Assembly (NCBI GenBank): GCA_020438425.1
Contig: JAGQUQ010000014.1
Coordinates: forward strand, 1 to 42,092
From: Solirubrobacterales bacterium
GTDB taxonomy: Bacteria > Actinomycetota > Thermoleophilia > Solirubrobacterales > 70-9
Length of the DNA stretch: 42,092 nucleotides
Direction: 5' to 3'
Shown: positions 24,537-32,672 of the stretch, piece by piece
How the letters are laid out: each line of letters starts with the position of its first letter
How positions within the stretch are numbered: the first letter of the stretch is position 1
Translations under genes and position numbers: made by a program
Notes under the pieces: model-generated
What the model saw: only the letters and a program-made list of their open reading frames with translations
Told to the model about the DNA's origin: nothing
Databases searched by the model: none

Positions 24537-25319
24537 GTGTCCGACATGGTCGTCGGATTCATAGGTTCCGGAAACATGGCAGCCGCGATGGCACGCGGGT
24601 GGGCGGGCGCCGAGCAGAACTCGCCGTCGAAGATGCTCTTCACCGATTCCGGTTCCGGGCGGGCCACCGCCCTGGCCGGCGAGGTTGGCGGCCAGGCCGT
24701 CGATTCAAACGAGGATCTCGTCCGGAACTCCGACGTGGTCGTGCTTGCCGTGAAGCCCGCCTCGCTCGAGGAAGTGGCTGCCAGCCTGCCGGCCCCGCGG
24801 GCGGTGCTTTCGCTGCTGGGGGCCACGCCGCTGGCGCGCCTTGCCGAACAGTTCCCGGACAGCACGGTGATCCGCCTGATGCCGAACCTGGCGGTCGAGG
24901 TCCGGACGGGCGTGATCTGCATGGCGGACCCGGAAGGCGCCGACGAGGGGATCGTTGCCGAGTGCCGGAGTCTCCTCGAGGCGATCTCCACCGTCTACGA
25001 GCTTCCCGACGAAAGCATGGATGTCGCGACCGCCGTGATGGGCTGTTCGCCCGCCTACTTCGCGGTGATAGCCGAAGCGCTGGGTCACGAGGGTGCGGCC
25101 GGCGGTCTGGAGCCGGAGGTAGCGATCCGCATGGTCGGCGAATCGATGGCCGGCACGGCGGAGCTGCTTCGTCGCCGCACGCCGTTCGAGATCGAGACCG
25201 CGGTGGCTTCACCCGGAGGTTCGACCGAGGCCGGACTTGAGGCGCTTGCCGCCGCCGGGGGTGCCGATGCGTTTCGCAAGGCCTTTGAGGCGTCGATCGT
25301 CCGGATGCGCGGAAGCTGA
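24537..25319 (+). CDS. proC: Pyrroline-5-carboxylate reductase
   Basis: This 260-residue enzyme makes proline from pyrroline-5-carboxylate with NAD(P)H. The dinucleotide-binding motif GFIGSGNMAAAMARG starts at about residue 7; VVVLAVKP and VIRLMPNLAVEVRTG follow. The C-terminal dimer domain includes MGCSPAYFAVIAEAL and VASPGGSTEAGLEAL. The GTG at 24537 is used; an ATG at 24546 would remove three residues and has no clearer ribosome site. It lies between sepF and yggT. Confidence 0.92.
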   Translation: MSDMVVGFIGSGNMAAAMARGWAGAEQNSPSKMLFTDSGSGRATALAGEVGGQAVDSNEDLVRNSDVVVLAVKPASLEEVAASLPAPRAVLSLLGATPLARLAEQFPDSTVIRLMPNLAVEVRTGVICMADPEGADEGIVAECRSLLEAISTVYELPDESMDVATAVMGCSPAYFAVIAEALGHEGAAGGLEPEVAIRMVGESMAGTAELLRRRTPFEIETAVASPGGSTEAGLEALAAAGGADAFRKAFEASIVRMRGS

Positions 25320-25321
25320 TC

Positions 25322-25627
25322 GTGGAGTCGATCCTGGCCGTGACCCGGGGTGACGTTGCCGCTTACGTAAACGCCCTCTTCACCGTCTACATCATCCTCG
25401 TCTTTCTGCGTGTCCTGATGTCCTGGATTCCCCGACTCCCGGAGAACGGAGCGATTCAGGCTGTGGCCGGGTTCATCCGCCAGACCACCGACCCCTACCT
25501 GAACCTGTTCCGCCGGTTCCTGCCCCCGGTCGGCGGTGGCGGTTTCGCGCTCGACCTGAGTCCCGTGGTCGGAATCTTCCTGCTGCTGATCGGCCAGCAG
25601 ATCGTCGTTGCGCTAGTCCGGGGCTGA
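25322..25627 (+). CDS. YggT-family membrane protein
   Basis: The 101-residue protein has two transmembrane helices (about 14-33 and 78-98) separated by a loop with RVLMSWIPRLPENGAIQ and FIRQTTDPYLNLFRRFLPPVGG, the YggT signature. Family members are linked to cell division and osmotic tolerance but have no firm biochemical role. The GTG start is 2 bases after the proC stop, and the stop is 1 base before lspA, so it is inside an operon. Confidence 0.87.
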   Translation: MESILAVTRGDVAAYVNALFTVYIILVFLRVLMSWIPRLPENGAIQAVAGFIRQTTDPYLNLFRRFLPPVGGGGFALDLSPVVGIFLLLIGQQIVVALVRG

Positions 25628-25628
25628 G

Positions 25629-26117
25629 ATGACCGGGAATCGGCATCTGATCTGGGCCGGACTGCTGGCCACCGTGGTCGTGATCCTCGATCAGGGGTCG
25701 AAGGCCGTGGTGGTCGAAAGCATCAGCCCGGGCGAACTCGTACAGGTTCTCGGGCCGCTCGATTTCACCCATTCCCACAACGACGGGGTCGCCTTCGGAC
25801 TGGCTGGCGGCGGAGGCATCTTCGTGATCCTTCTGGCCGCGGTCGCCCTGGTTGCCCTGGGGGCATTCATCGCTTCGGCGCCGCAAAGCAACCTGACCTG
25901 GATCTCCGGCGGGCTGATCCTCGGCGGGGCGGCCGGAAACCTGATCGACCGGATCCGGATTGGCCACGTCACCGACTTCATCCTGCTGCCGAGCTGGCCC
26001 GCCTTCAACCTGGCCGATTGCGCGATCACGGTCGGAGTCATCCTGCTGGCGATCAGTCTGATCTGGGGTGAAAGGGATGAACCCGAGGCGGCGGGACCGG
26101 AGACCGATGCCGGCTGA
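25629..26117 (+). CDS. lspA: Lipoprotein signal peptidase
   Basis: The 162-residue type II signal peptidase has four predicted transmembrane helices. The catalytic aspartates are D107 (GNLIDRIRIGHVTDF) and D130 (FNLADCAI). The conserved THSHNDGVAFGL motif is at about 47-58. It cleaves prolipoproteins before the lipidated Cys on the outer face. The C terminus is charged and overlaps the start of the next gene by 11 bases. Confidence 0.95.
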   Translation: MTGNRHLIWAGLLATVVVILDQGSKAVVVESISPGELVQVLGPLDFTHSHNDGVAFGLAGGGGIFVILLAAVALVALGAFIASAPQSNLTWISGGLILGGAAGNLIDRIRIGHVTDFILLPSWPAFNLADCAITVGVILLAISLIWGERDEPEAAGPETDAG

Positions 26118-26826
26118 GATGAAACCCGGAGGAAAGCCCGGACCGCAGGGCTTCCGGGTCGTCTTCAGGGACGACTTTCTGGCCGTGATCGACAAAGGGT
26201 GGGATCTGGTCGTCCACCCGGCGCCTTCGCATGAAGGTGAAACGCTGGTCGAGCTGCTTGGCGAGGAGCTGGCCGGAGGTGATGACCCCGAGCGACCGGG
26301 GATCGTCCACCGGCTCGACCGGGGCACCAGCGGGCTGATGATCGTTGCCCGGGAAGAGCGAACCCACGCCGATCTGCAGCAGATGATCCGGGACCGCAAG
26401 GTCTCGCGGATCTACTCGGCCCTGGCCGACGGCAGGTTCCGCTCCCGCACCGGAACGATCGATGCCCCGATCGGCCGGGCATCCCGAAAGAGGCATCGCA
26501 TGGCGGTGAACGGAGCATCTTCCCGGGAAGCAGTGACCCATTTCGAGGTGACCGAGGCTCTCCGGCGCGAAAGTCTGCTCGAGGTGAAGCTGGAAACCGG
26601 CCGGACCCACCAGATCAGGGTCCACCTTGAAGCGATCGGACATCCGGTGGTCGGCGATGTCACTTACGGCGGACCGGCCAGGTACGGCCTGGAGCGCCAG
26701 TTTCTGCATTCCTCGCGCCTTGATTTCAGACATCCGCGGACCGGTGAGGACCTCGAGTTCACGGCGCCGCTGCCCGAAGACCTAGCGGTTGCCCTCGAAG
26801 CCGCACGCAGCGCCGATTCTCTCTAG
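26107..26826 (+). CDS. RluA-family pseudouridine synthase
   Basis: The product is 239 residues from the ATG at 26107, chosen for a GGAG just upstream and because a 26068 start would overlap lspA far more. The motif HRLDRGTSGLMIVA holds the catalytic Asp, and GRTHQIRVHLEAIGHPVVGD is the second RluA signature. There is no N-terminal S4 domain, unlike typical RluD, so the RNA target cannot be assigned; a 23S rRNA site is most likely. The lspA-rluD-type adjacency is very common in bacteria. Confidence 0.9.
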   Translation: MPAEMKPGGKPGPQGFRVVFRDDFLAVIDKGWDLVVHPAPSHEGETLVELLGEELAGGDDPERPGIVHRLDRGTSGLMIVAREERTHADLQQMIRDRKVSRIYSALADGRFRSRTGTIDAPIGRASRKRHRMAVNGASSREAVTHFEVTEALRRESLLEVKLETGRTHQIRVHLEAIGHPVVGDVTYGGPARYGLERQFLHSSRLDFRHPRTGEDLEFTAPLPEDLAVALEAARSADSL

Positions 26827-26840
26827 ACTGGGCGGCTGTC

Positions 26841-26928
26841 CGTATTCCCTAACCCCCGGGATACGACGGTGGCTCCTGCCGCCCGGAGAAAAGCTCCGCG
26901 CGGATTCCACCGATAACGGCCCGGGCGG
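26841..26928 (+). promoter_or_regulatory. Structured leader of rpsB
   Basis: The 132-base gap before rpsB can fold into a bulged stem (cgtattccc at 26841-26849 with gggatacg at 26858-26865) and a second 8-bp stem (ccgcccgg at 26879-26886 with ccgggcgg at 26921-26928). A small hairpin, cggag/ctccg (26884-26898), would compete with the second stem. Ribosomal protein leaders often autoregulate, so this is a candidate S2 leader. It does not match a specific leader class that I can recall. Confidence 0.35.
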
Positions 26929-26958
26929 AACCGTTTTCACACCAATTCAAGGAGAAGC

Positions 26959-28082
26959 ATGTCCCAGGTAGGAATCCAGGAACTCCTGGAAGCCGGAGTT
27001 CACTTCGGCCACCAGACCAGCCGCTGGAACCCGAACATGCGCCGCTACATCGCCGGCGAAATTGACGGGATCCACATCATCGACCTTCTGCAGACCGAGG
27101 AGATGCTCGAGGAAGCACGCCGCTTCGTCGGGGAACTCACCTCCGGCGGCGGCAAGGTTCTCTTCGTCGGTACCAAGAAGCAGGCCTCCGATGTGATCGA
27201 GGACTGGGCCGGCAAGTCGAACATGCCGTATGTCAACCGGCGCTGCCCGGCCTGCTGACCAACTTCAGCGTCTCCTCGCAGCGCATCAAGCGCATGCATG
27301 AGATCCGCGGCCTGGTCGAGTCCGGCCAGATCGAGCTGCTGCCGACCAAGGAACGCATGAACATGCAGGCCGAGCTGGCCAAGCTCGAGTTCGCCCTCGG
27401 CGGCGTTGCCGACATGGATCGCGTTCCCGATGCCGTCTTCATCACGGACCTCAAGTCCGAGGAGATCGCCCTCAACGAGGCCAGCCGCCTCCGCCTCCCG
27501 GTGATCGCCCTGGTCGACACCAACTGCGATCCCGGTCACATCGACCACGTCGTTCCCGGCAATGACGACGCCATCCGCTCCTGCGAGCTGGTCATCTCGA
27601 CCATCGGCTCCGCCGTCGAGCAGGGTGCCGGCGCCTGGGCCGTGATCGAGGAGAAGCGCCGGGCCGAAGAGCAGGCCCGCCGCGAGAAGGAAGAAGCCGA
27701 GCGGAAGAAGCGCGAAGAAGAGGAACGCGCCCGCCGCGAGCAGATCGAAAAGGAACAGGCCGAGGAGAAGGCCCGCAAGCGCGAGGAGCAGCAGAAGGCC
27801 GAAGCCGCCGCCAAGGAGCAGGCTGCCAAGCCGCATCCGCAGGCTGTTCCCGACAACCCGCATCCGCAGGCTGTTCCGGACAACCCGCATCCGCAGGCTG
27901 TTCCGGACAACCCGCATCCGCAGGCGATCCAGGAAGACGCCCCGCACCCGCAGGCAGTCCCGGACAACCCGCATCCGCAGGCCGTCGCACCGGACCCCGA
28001 ACCGGCCGAGGAACCTGCCCAGACTGAAGAAACCCCGGCCGAAGAACCCGCGGCCGACGAGAACACGGAGGAGAAGGGCTGA
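26959..28082 (+). CDS. rpsB: 30S ribosomal protein S2, apparent frameshift, long repeat tail
   Basis: The first frame (26959-27258) encodes QELLEAGVHFGHQTSRWNPN and GKVLFVGTKKQASDVIEDWA, then fails after YVNRR. The S2 sequence continues in another frame as PGLLTNFSVSSQRIKRMHEI from 27246 to 28082. Family alignment expects W-L between them, so four bases are missing near 27244, probably one copy of a GCTG duplication. Restored, the protein would be about 375 residues, over 100 longer than usual. The tail is a charged Glu/Lys/Arg/Ala segment, then six PHPQA-type repeats and an acidic end. AAGGAGAAG precedes the ATG. S2 is essential, so the break is probably an assembly or sequencing fault. The stop shares a base with the tsf start. 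Confidence 0.85.
27831..27995 (+). repeat. 27-bp tandem repeat encoding PHPQAVPDN units in S2
   Basis: Units 1-3 (27831-27911) each encode PHPQAVPDN and are nearly identical at the DNA level. Unit 4 encodes PHPQAIQEDA (30 bp), unit 5 again PHPQAVPDN, and unit 6 PHPQAVAPD. The near-identity of the first units suggests recent duplication by slippage. Confidence 0.9.
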
Positions 28083-28687
28083 TGGCAGACATCAAGGCCT
28101 CAGACGTCAAAGAACTGCGCCAGATGACCGGCGCCGGGATGATGGACGCCAAGGCGGCGCTCATCGAAGCCGATGGCGACAAGGATCGCGCCGTCGAACT
28201 GCTCCGGGTCAAGGGACAGGCCTCCGCCGCCAAGCGTTCCGACCGGGGGACCACCGAAGGCATCGTCGCTTCCTACATCCACGCGAACAAGAAGGTCGGC
28301 GCGTTGGTCGAAGTCCAGTGCGAGACCGACTTCGTCGCCCGCAACGAGGATTTCGCCGCTTTCGCCTACGAGGTCGCGATGCATGTCGCTGCCGCGTCCC
28401 CGGCTCATGTATCGACCGAGGAGATTCCCGAGGACAAGATCGCGGCCGAGCGTCGCGTCTTCGAGGAGAAGGCAAGAGAAGAAGGCAAGCCGGACAACAT
28501 CGTCGAGAAGATCGTCGACGGACAGGTCGCGAAGTGGGCCAAGGACATCGTGCTGCTCGAGCAGGAGCACGTGAACACGGACAAGCACGACTCGAAGACG
28601 ATCGAGCAACTCCGCGAAGAACTCGCCGCCAAAGTCGGTGAGAACGTGGTCATCAGCCGCTTCTCCTGCTTCCGGATCGGCGAGTAG
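28082..28687 (+). CDS. tsf: Elongation factor Ts
   Basis: The 201-residue product is the short EF-Ts form found in many non-proteobacteria. The N-terminal UBA-like region VKELRQMTGAGMMDAKAALIEADGD is followed by the core VGALVEVQCETDFVARNEDF. It recycles EF-Tu by GDP release. The start overlaps the rpsB stop by 1 base (TGATG). The rpsB-tsf-pyrH-frr order is conserved across bacteria. Confidence 0.96.
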   Translation: MADIKASDVKELRQMTGAGMMDAKAALIEADGDKDRAVELLRVKGQASAAKRSDRGTTEGIVASYIHANKKVGALVEVQCETDFVARNEDFAAFAYEVAMHVAAASPAHVSTEEIPEDKIAAERRVFEEKAREEGKPDNIVEKIVDGQVAKWAKDIVLLEQEHVNTDKHDSKTIEQLREELAAKVGENVVISRFSCFRIGE

Positions 28688-28707
28688 GCGGTAGTTTCTC
28701 AAGCGGA

Positions 28708-29448
28708 ATGAGCGACTCGGAGCCGCGGTTCAGGCGGATCATGCTGAAACTGTCCGGTGAAGCCCTGATGGGCAAGCTGGACTTCGGGACCGATCCTGAA
28801 GAAGTCGACAGGATTGCCCGGCAGGTTGGCATCATCCGCGACCGCGGCGTCGAGGTCGCGATCGTCGTCGGGGCCGGCAACATCTACCGCGGCGTCGATG
28901 GCGCCGCCCAGGGGATGGACCGGGCGACCGGCGACTACATGGGCATGCTGGCGACCCTGCTCAATGCCCTGACGCTTCAGGACGTACTGGAGAAGCACGG
29001 TCATTTCACCCGTGTGATCTCGGCGATCGACGTCAAGGAAGTCGCCGAGCCCTACATTCGCCGCCGCGCGATGCGGCACCTGGAGAAGGGCCGGATATGC
29101 ATTTTCGCGGCTGGCACCGGCAACCCGTTCTTCACCACCGATACGGCTGCCGCCCTGCGTGGTCTCGAGATCCACGCCGAAGCCATCCTGATGGCGAAGA
29201 ACGGGGTGGAAGGCGTGTACGACAGCGACCCCGTGACCAATCCCGAAGCGAAGTTCATCCCCGAGATCACTCACCGCGAAGCGATCGAACGTGGCCTCAA
29301 GGTGATGGATTCGACCGCGCTCAGCCTCTGCATGGACAACGACCTGCCGATCTACGTCTTCAACATGGCCGAAGAGGCCAATATGGATAGGATCGTCTCC
29401 GGCGAGAAAGTGGGCACGCTGGTCAGCTCCAGGGTCGCCGGAAACTGA
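28708..29448 (+). CDS. pyrH: UMP kinase
   Basis: The 246-residue amino-acid-kinase-fold enzyme phosphorylates UMP to UDP. MLKLSGEALMG binds phosphate, VVGAGNIYRG is the second glycine motif, and GTGNPFFTTDTAAALRG is characteristic of bacterial PyrH. LMAKNGVEGVYDSDP and MDSTALSLCMDNDLPIYVFN complete it. It is hexameric and GTP-activated in known cases. A weak ribosome site precedes the ATG 20 bases after tsf. Confidence 0.96.
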   Translation: MSDSEPRFRRIMLKLSGEALMGKLDFGTDPEEVDRIARQVGIIRDRGVEVAIVVGAGNIYRGVDGAAQGMDRATGDYMGMLATLLNALTLQDVLEKHGHFTRVISAIDVKEVAEPYIRRRAMRHLEKGRICIFAAGTGNPFFTTDTAAALRGLEIHAEAILMAKNGVEGVYDSDPVTNPEAKFIPEITHREAIERGLKVMDSTALSLCMDNDLPIYVFNMAEEANMDRIVSGEKVGTLVSSRVAGN

Positions 29449-29465
29449 TCGCCCGAGGAGGAATC

Positions 29466-30023
29466 TTGATCGACGACCTGCTTTCAGACGCCAAGGAGAG
29501 AATGGCCAAGACCGTCGAATCGACGCGTGGGGAGTTCGCCACCGTCCGCACCGGTCGCGCCACCCCGCACCTGCTCGACCGCATCACGGTCGATTACTAC
29601 GGAGCCAACACGCCGCTTAACCAGCTGGCCAACGTTGCCGCTTCCGAAGCCCGCCTGCTCACCGTGACGCCCTACGACAAGGGCGCGCTCGGACTGATCG
29701 AGAAGGCGATCCAGGAGTCCGATATCGGCCTCACCCCGTCCAACGACGGCAACGTGATCCGGCTCCAGATTCCCGACCTGACCGAGGAACGTCGCAAAGA
29801 GATGGTCAAGGTCGTCCACGGTGTCGCCGAGGAGGGACGGGTCGCGGTCCGCAACGTCCGTCGGGACGTGATGGCCGATCTTCGCGAACTGAAGAAGGAA
29901 GGCGAAGTCGGCGAGGACGACGAGCGCCGCGGCGAGGACGACCTCCAGAAACTGACCGACGGTTCCATCTCGGAGATCGACTCCATGCTGAAGGGCAAGG
30001 AAGAAGAGATCCTCGAGGTGTGA
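29466..30023 (+). CDS. frr: Ribosome recycling factor
   Basis: The 185-residue RRF contains GEFATVRTGRATPHLLDRITVDYYG near the N terminus and NVRRDVMADLRELKKEGEVGEDD in the C-terminal helix. It splits post-termination ribosomes with EF-G. The TTG at 29466 is supported by an ideal GAGGAGG just upstream. The stop overlaps the GTG of uppS (GTGA). Confidence 0.95.
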   Translation: MIDDLLSDAKERMAKTVESTRGEFATVRTGRATPHLLDRITVDYYGANTPLNQLANVAASEARLLTVTPYDKGALGLIEKAIQESDIGLTPSNDGNVIRLQIPDLTEERRKEMVKVVHGVAEEGRVAVRNVRRDVMADLRELKKEGEVGEDDERRGEDDLQKLTDGSISEIDSMLKGKEEEILEV

Positions 30024-30703
30024 CCGCAGCCACCGGTCCTAGATATGTAGCCATCATCACCGACGGCAACGGGCGCTGGGCCCAGAGCCGCGGACTGCCG
30101 GTCAGGGAAGGACACAAGGCCGGCGCCGACATCGTCAAGGCCAGACTGCGCGACGCGGTCGAGCTCGGCGTGAAGGAACTGACCGTTTTCTCGTTCTCGA
30201 CCGAGAACTGGTCCCGTTCACCGGAAGAAGTCGCGGGCCTGATGGAGATGTTCTCGCAGCGGATCGTCGAAGAAACCCCCGAGCTGAACGATGAAGGCGT
30301 GAAGATGCGCTTCATTGGCCGGCGGGAAGGGGTCTCGGAGAAGCTTCAGCGGCAGATGGAGGAGGCGGAGGCCCTCACTGCCGCAAACGACACGATTACC
30401 TTCTTCATCGCCTTCAACTATGGCGGCCGGGCCGAGATCATCGACGCCGCGAGAGAGTTCGACGGCACAACCGAGGAGGAGTTCCGCCAGCATCTCTACG
30501 CCCCGGAGATGAACGATCCGGAACTTCTGATCCGGACCAGCGGGGAGCAGCGGATCTCCAACTACCTGCTCTGGCAGTGTGCGTACTCGGAGTTCGTCTT
30601 CCGTGACGAGCTCTGGCCGGACTTCACCCGCGAGGCCTTCGAGGAATCGCTCGAGGAGTACGGCCGGCGCCAGCGTCGTTTCGGAACGAGGGAACCGGCC
30701 TGA
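30020..30703 (+). CDS. uppS: Isoprenyl (undecaprenyl) diphosphate synthase
   Basis: The 227-residue cis-prenyltransferase makes the lipid carrier of wall synthesis from IPP. The catalytic D15 is in AIITDGNGRWAQSRG; GHKAGADIVK, FSFSTENWSRS and the C-terminal LLIRTSGEQRISNYLLWQCAYSEF are family motifs. The chain length of the product cannot be told from sequence alone. It shares one base with cdsA (TGATG). Confidence 0.94.
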   Translation: MTAATGPRYVAIITDGNGRWAQSRGLPVREGHKAGADIVKARLRDAVELGVKELTVFSFSTENWSRSPEEVAGLMEMFSQRIVEETPELNDEGVKMRFIGRREGVSEKLQRQMEEAEALTAANDTITFFIAFNYGGRAEIIDAAREFDGTTEEEFRQHLYAPEMNDPELLIRTSGEQRISNYLLWQCAYSEFVFRDELWPDFTREAFEESLEEYGRRQRRFGTREPA

Positions 30704-31497
30704 TGGGCGAGACGACCAAACGCATCCTGGTCGCAATTCCATGGATCATCGTCGTGATCGCGATCATCGTCGCCGGCGGTCCCTGGTTCGCCGGGGCGCT
30801 CGCGATCTTCGGTTGTCTCGGGCTGCGGGAGTTCTTCCAGATGACCGGTCGATACCGGCCTTTCGAGATCCCCGCGTACATCTCCCTGGTGGGCATGGTC
30901 CTCGCGGCCTGGCTCGGCAGCCAGTTCAACATCCTGATGTTCCTGGCCCTCCCGTTCCTGCTGATCTTCTTCGCTGCGGCCCGTCGCAAGGTTCGAGAGG
31001 ACGTGACGATTTCGGTCGCGATCACGGTGCTCGGCATCTTCTGGATAGGGATGGCACTCGTTCACGCGGTGCTGCTGCGGGAATTGCCGGACCACGGCGC
31101 GGCGCTGCTGGTCAACGTCCTGGTCGGCACCTTCGCCTGTGACACCGGCGCCTACGCGGTGGGCCGGATGTTCGGCGCCCACAAGTTCGCCCCGAATCTT
31201 TCTCCCAACAAGACGATCGAAGGCCTGATCGGAGGGTTCCTGATCGGCATGCTCGGAGTCTGGTGCGCCGGGCTCTACCAGGACTGGCTTTCGGGCGTGG
31301 ACGCATTAATCCTCGGCGCCGCCGTGGCAGCGGTCGCGCCGATCGGTGACCTATTCGAATCGATGATCAAGCGTGATCTCGGGACCAAGGACACCGGAAA
31401 TCTCTTCGGCCCCCACGGAGGCCTGCTCGACCGGCTCGACGCGGTGTTCTTCACCGTGGTGGTCGGGTACTACGTCTCTGTCGCCCTGGTCTACTAG
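30703..31497 (+). CDS. cdsA: Phosphatidate cytidylyltransferase
   Basis: The 264-residue integral membrane enzyme has about seven or eight helices. The C-terminal CDP-alcohol signature is present: SMIKRDLGTKDTGNLFGPHGGLLDRLDAV, with the metal-binding aspartates, and DTGAYAVGRMFGAHKFAPNLSPNKTIEG before it. It makes CDP-diacylglycerol for phospholipid synthesis. It ends 5 bases before dxr. Confidence 0.94.
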   Translation: MGETTKRILVAIPWIIVVIAIIVAGGPWFAGALAIFGCLGLREFFQMTGRYRPFEIPAYISLVGMVLAAWLGSQFNILMFLALPFLLIFFAAARRKVREDVTISVAITVLGIFWIGMALVHAVLLRELPDHGAALLVNVLVGTFACDTGAYAVGRMFGAHKFAPNLSPNKTIEGLIGGFLIGMLGVWCAGLYQDWLSGVDALILGAAVAAVAPIGDLFESMIKRDLGTKDTGNLFGPHGGLLDRLDAVFFTVVVGYYVSVALVY

Positions 31498-31502
31498 CAG
31501 TC

Positions 31503-32651
31503 ATGAGTGAGGCTAAAAAGGTCCTGATCCTCGGCGCGTCCGGCTCGATCGGGACTCAGGCCATGGAGATCATCGCCGGCCGCGAGGACCTCGAAGCGAC
31601 CGGTCTGGCCGTTGGCAGCGACTGGCAGACAGCGGTCGCGCAGGCCAGGGGATTCGAAGTGGAAACGATCGCGGTTGCCGACCCCGAGGCGGCGGCCGAG
31701 GCCCGGAAGAACTTCAGCGGAAACGTGCTCGAAGGTGAATCCGCTGCCCGGGAACTGATCGGTCTGACCGGTCCGGACATCGTCCTCAACGGAGTGGTCG
31801 GCGCGGCAGGTCTCGGACCGACGATCGCCGCCCTCACCCAGGGCATCGATGTTGCCCTGGCCAACAAAGAGAGCCTGGTGATCGGGGGCGAACTCGTGAC
31901 TGAACTCGCATCGGCAACCGGTGCCCGCCTGCTTCCGGTCGATTCCGAGCACTCGGCCCTCTTCCAGCTGATCGAGAACGAAGATGATTCCGCTCTCGAC
32001 CGGATCGTTCTCACCGCTTCCGGCGGGCCGTTCCGCGGGCGGACGGACCTCGAGGGAATCACCGTCGAGCAGGCGCTTGACCACCCGACCTGGGCGATGG
32101 GCGGCCGGATTACGATCGATTCCGCCACCCTGATGAACAAGGGCTTCGAGATGATCGAAGCTCACCACCTCTTCAACCTGCCCTACGACCGGATCGGGGT
32201 CGTGGTTCATCCACAGTCGATCGTTCACTCCCTGATCGACCTCAAGGACGGCGCCACCCTTGCCCACCTCGGCTACCCGGACATGCGAGTCCCGATTGCC
32301 TACGCCTTGACCTGGCCGGAGCGGGCGGAAGTGCCGGTCGAGCGCCTCGACCTGGCCAAGGTCGGCCGGCTCGACTTCGAAGAGCCCGATCCGGAGACCT
32401 TCCGGTGCCTCGCGCTGGCCCGGGAAGCCGGCGAATCCGGTGGCATCGCCCCCTGCGTCCTGAACGCGGCTGACGAGGTCGCGGTGGCTTCCTTTCTTGA
32501 GGGAGAGATTGCCTTCAACGACATTCCAAGAGTGATCGAGAAGACGCTGGACGATGTCGGGAGCGGCCCGGCCAGGGACTTCGAGGAGCTGTTCGCGGTC
32601 GACGAAGCAAGCCGGGAACGCACTTCTGAGATCATTTCCGGTCTGAACTGA
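31503..32651 (+). CDS. dxr: 1-deoxy-D-xylulose 5-phosphate reductoisomerase
   Basis: The 382-residue NADPH enzyme catalyses the committed MEP-pathway step to MEP. GASGSIGTQ (11-19) binds NADPH; ALANKESLVIGG and LPVDSEHSALFQ carry substrate and metal residues; LTASGGPFRGR is the flexible-loop region; and MGGRITIDSATLMNKGFEMIEAHHLF is highly conserved. It fits the later ispG in the same pathway. Confidence 0.96.
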   Translation: MSEAKKVLILGASGSIGTQAMEIIAGREDLEATGLAVGSDWQTAVAQARGFEVETIAVADPEAAAEARKNFSGNVLEGESAARELIGLTGPDIVLNGVVGAAGLGPTIAALTQGIDVALANKESLVIGGELVTELASATGARLLPVDSEHSALFQLIENEDDSALDRIVLTASGGPFRGRTDLEGITVEQALDHPTWAMGGRITIDSATLMNKGFEMIEAHHLFNLPYDRIGVVVHPQSIVHSLIDLKDGATLAHLGYPDMRVPIAYALTWPERAEVPVERLDLAKVGRLDFEEPDPETFRCLALAREAGESGGIAPCVLNAADEVAVASFLEGEIAFNDIPRVIEKTLDDVGSGPARDFEELFAVDEASRERTSEIISGLN

Positions 32652-32672
32652 TCCAACGGTTCCGATCTCACT

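Noticed and set aside
27241..27300. Programmed ribosomal frameshift in rpsB
   Set aside because: No slippery heptamer is seen, two conserved residues are missing at the junction, and a lost GCTG copy explains both.
27831..27995. Direct repeats that might suggest a CRISPR array
   Set aside because: The units are adjacent with no spacers and keep the reading frame of rpsB, so they are coding tandem repeats.
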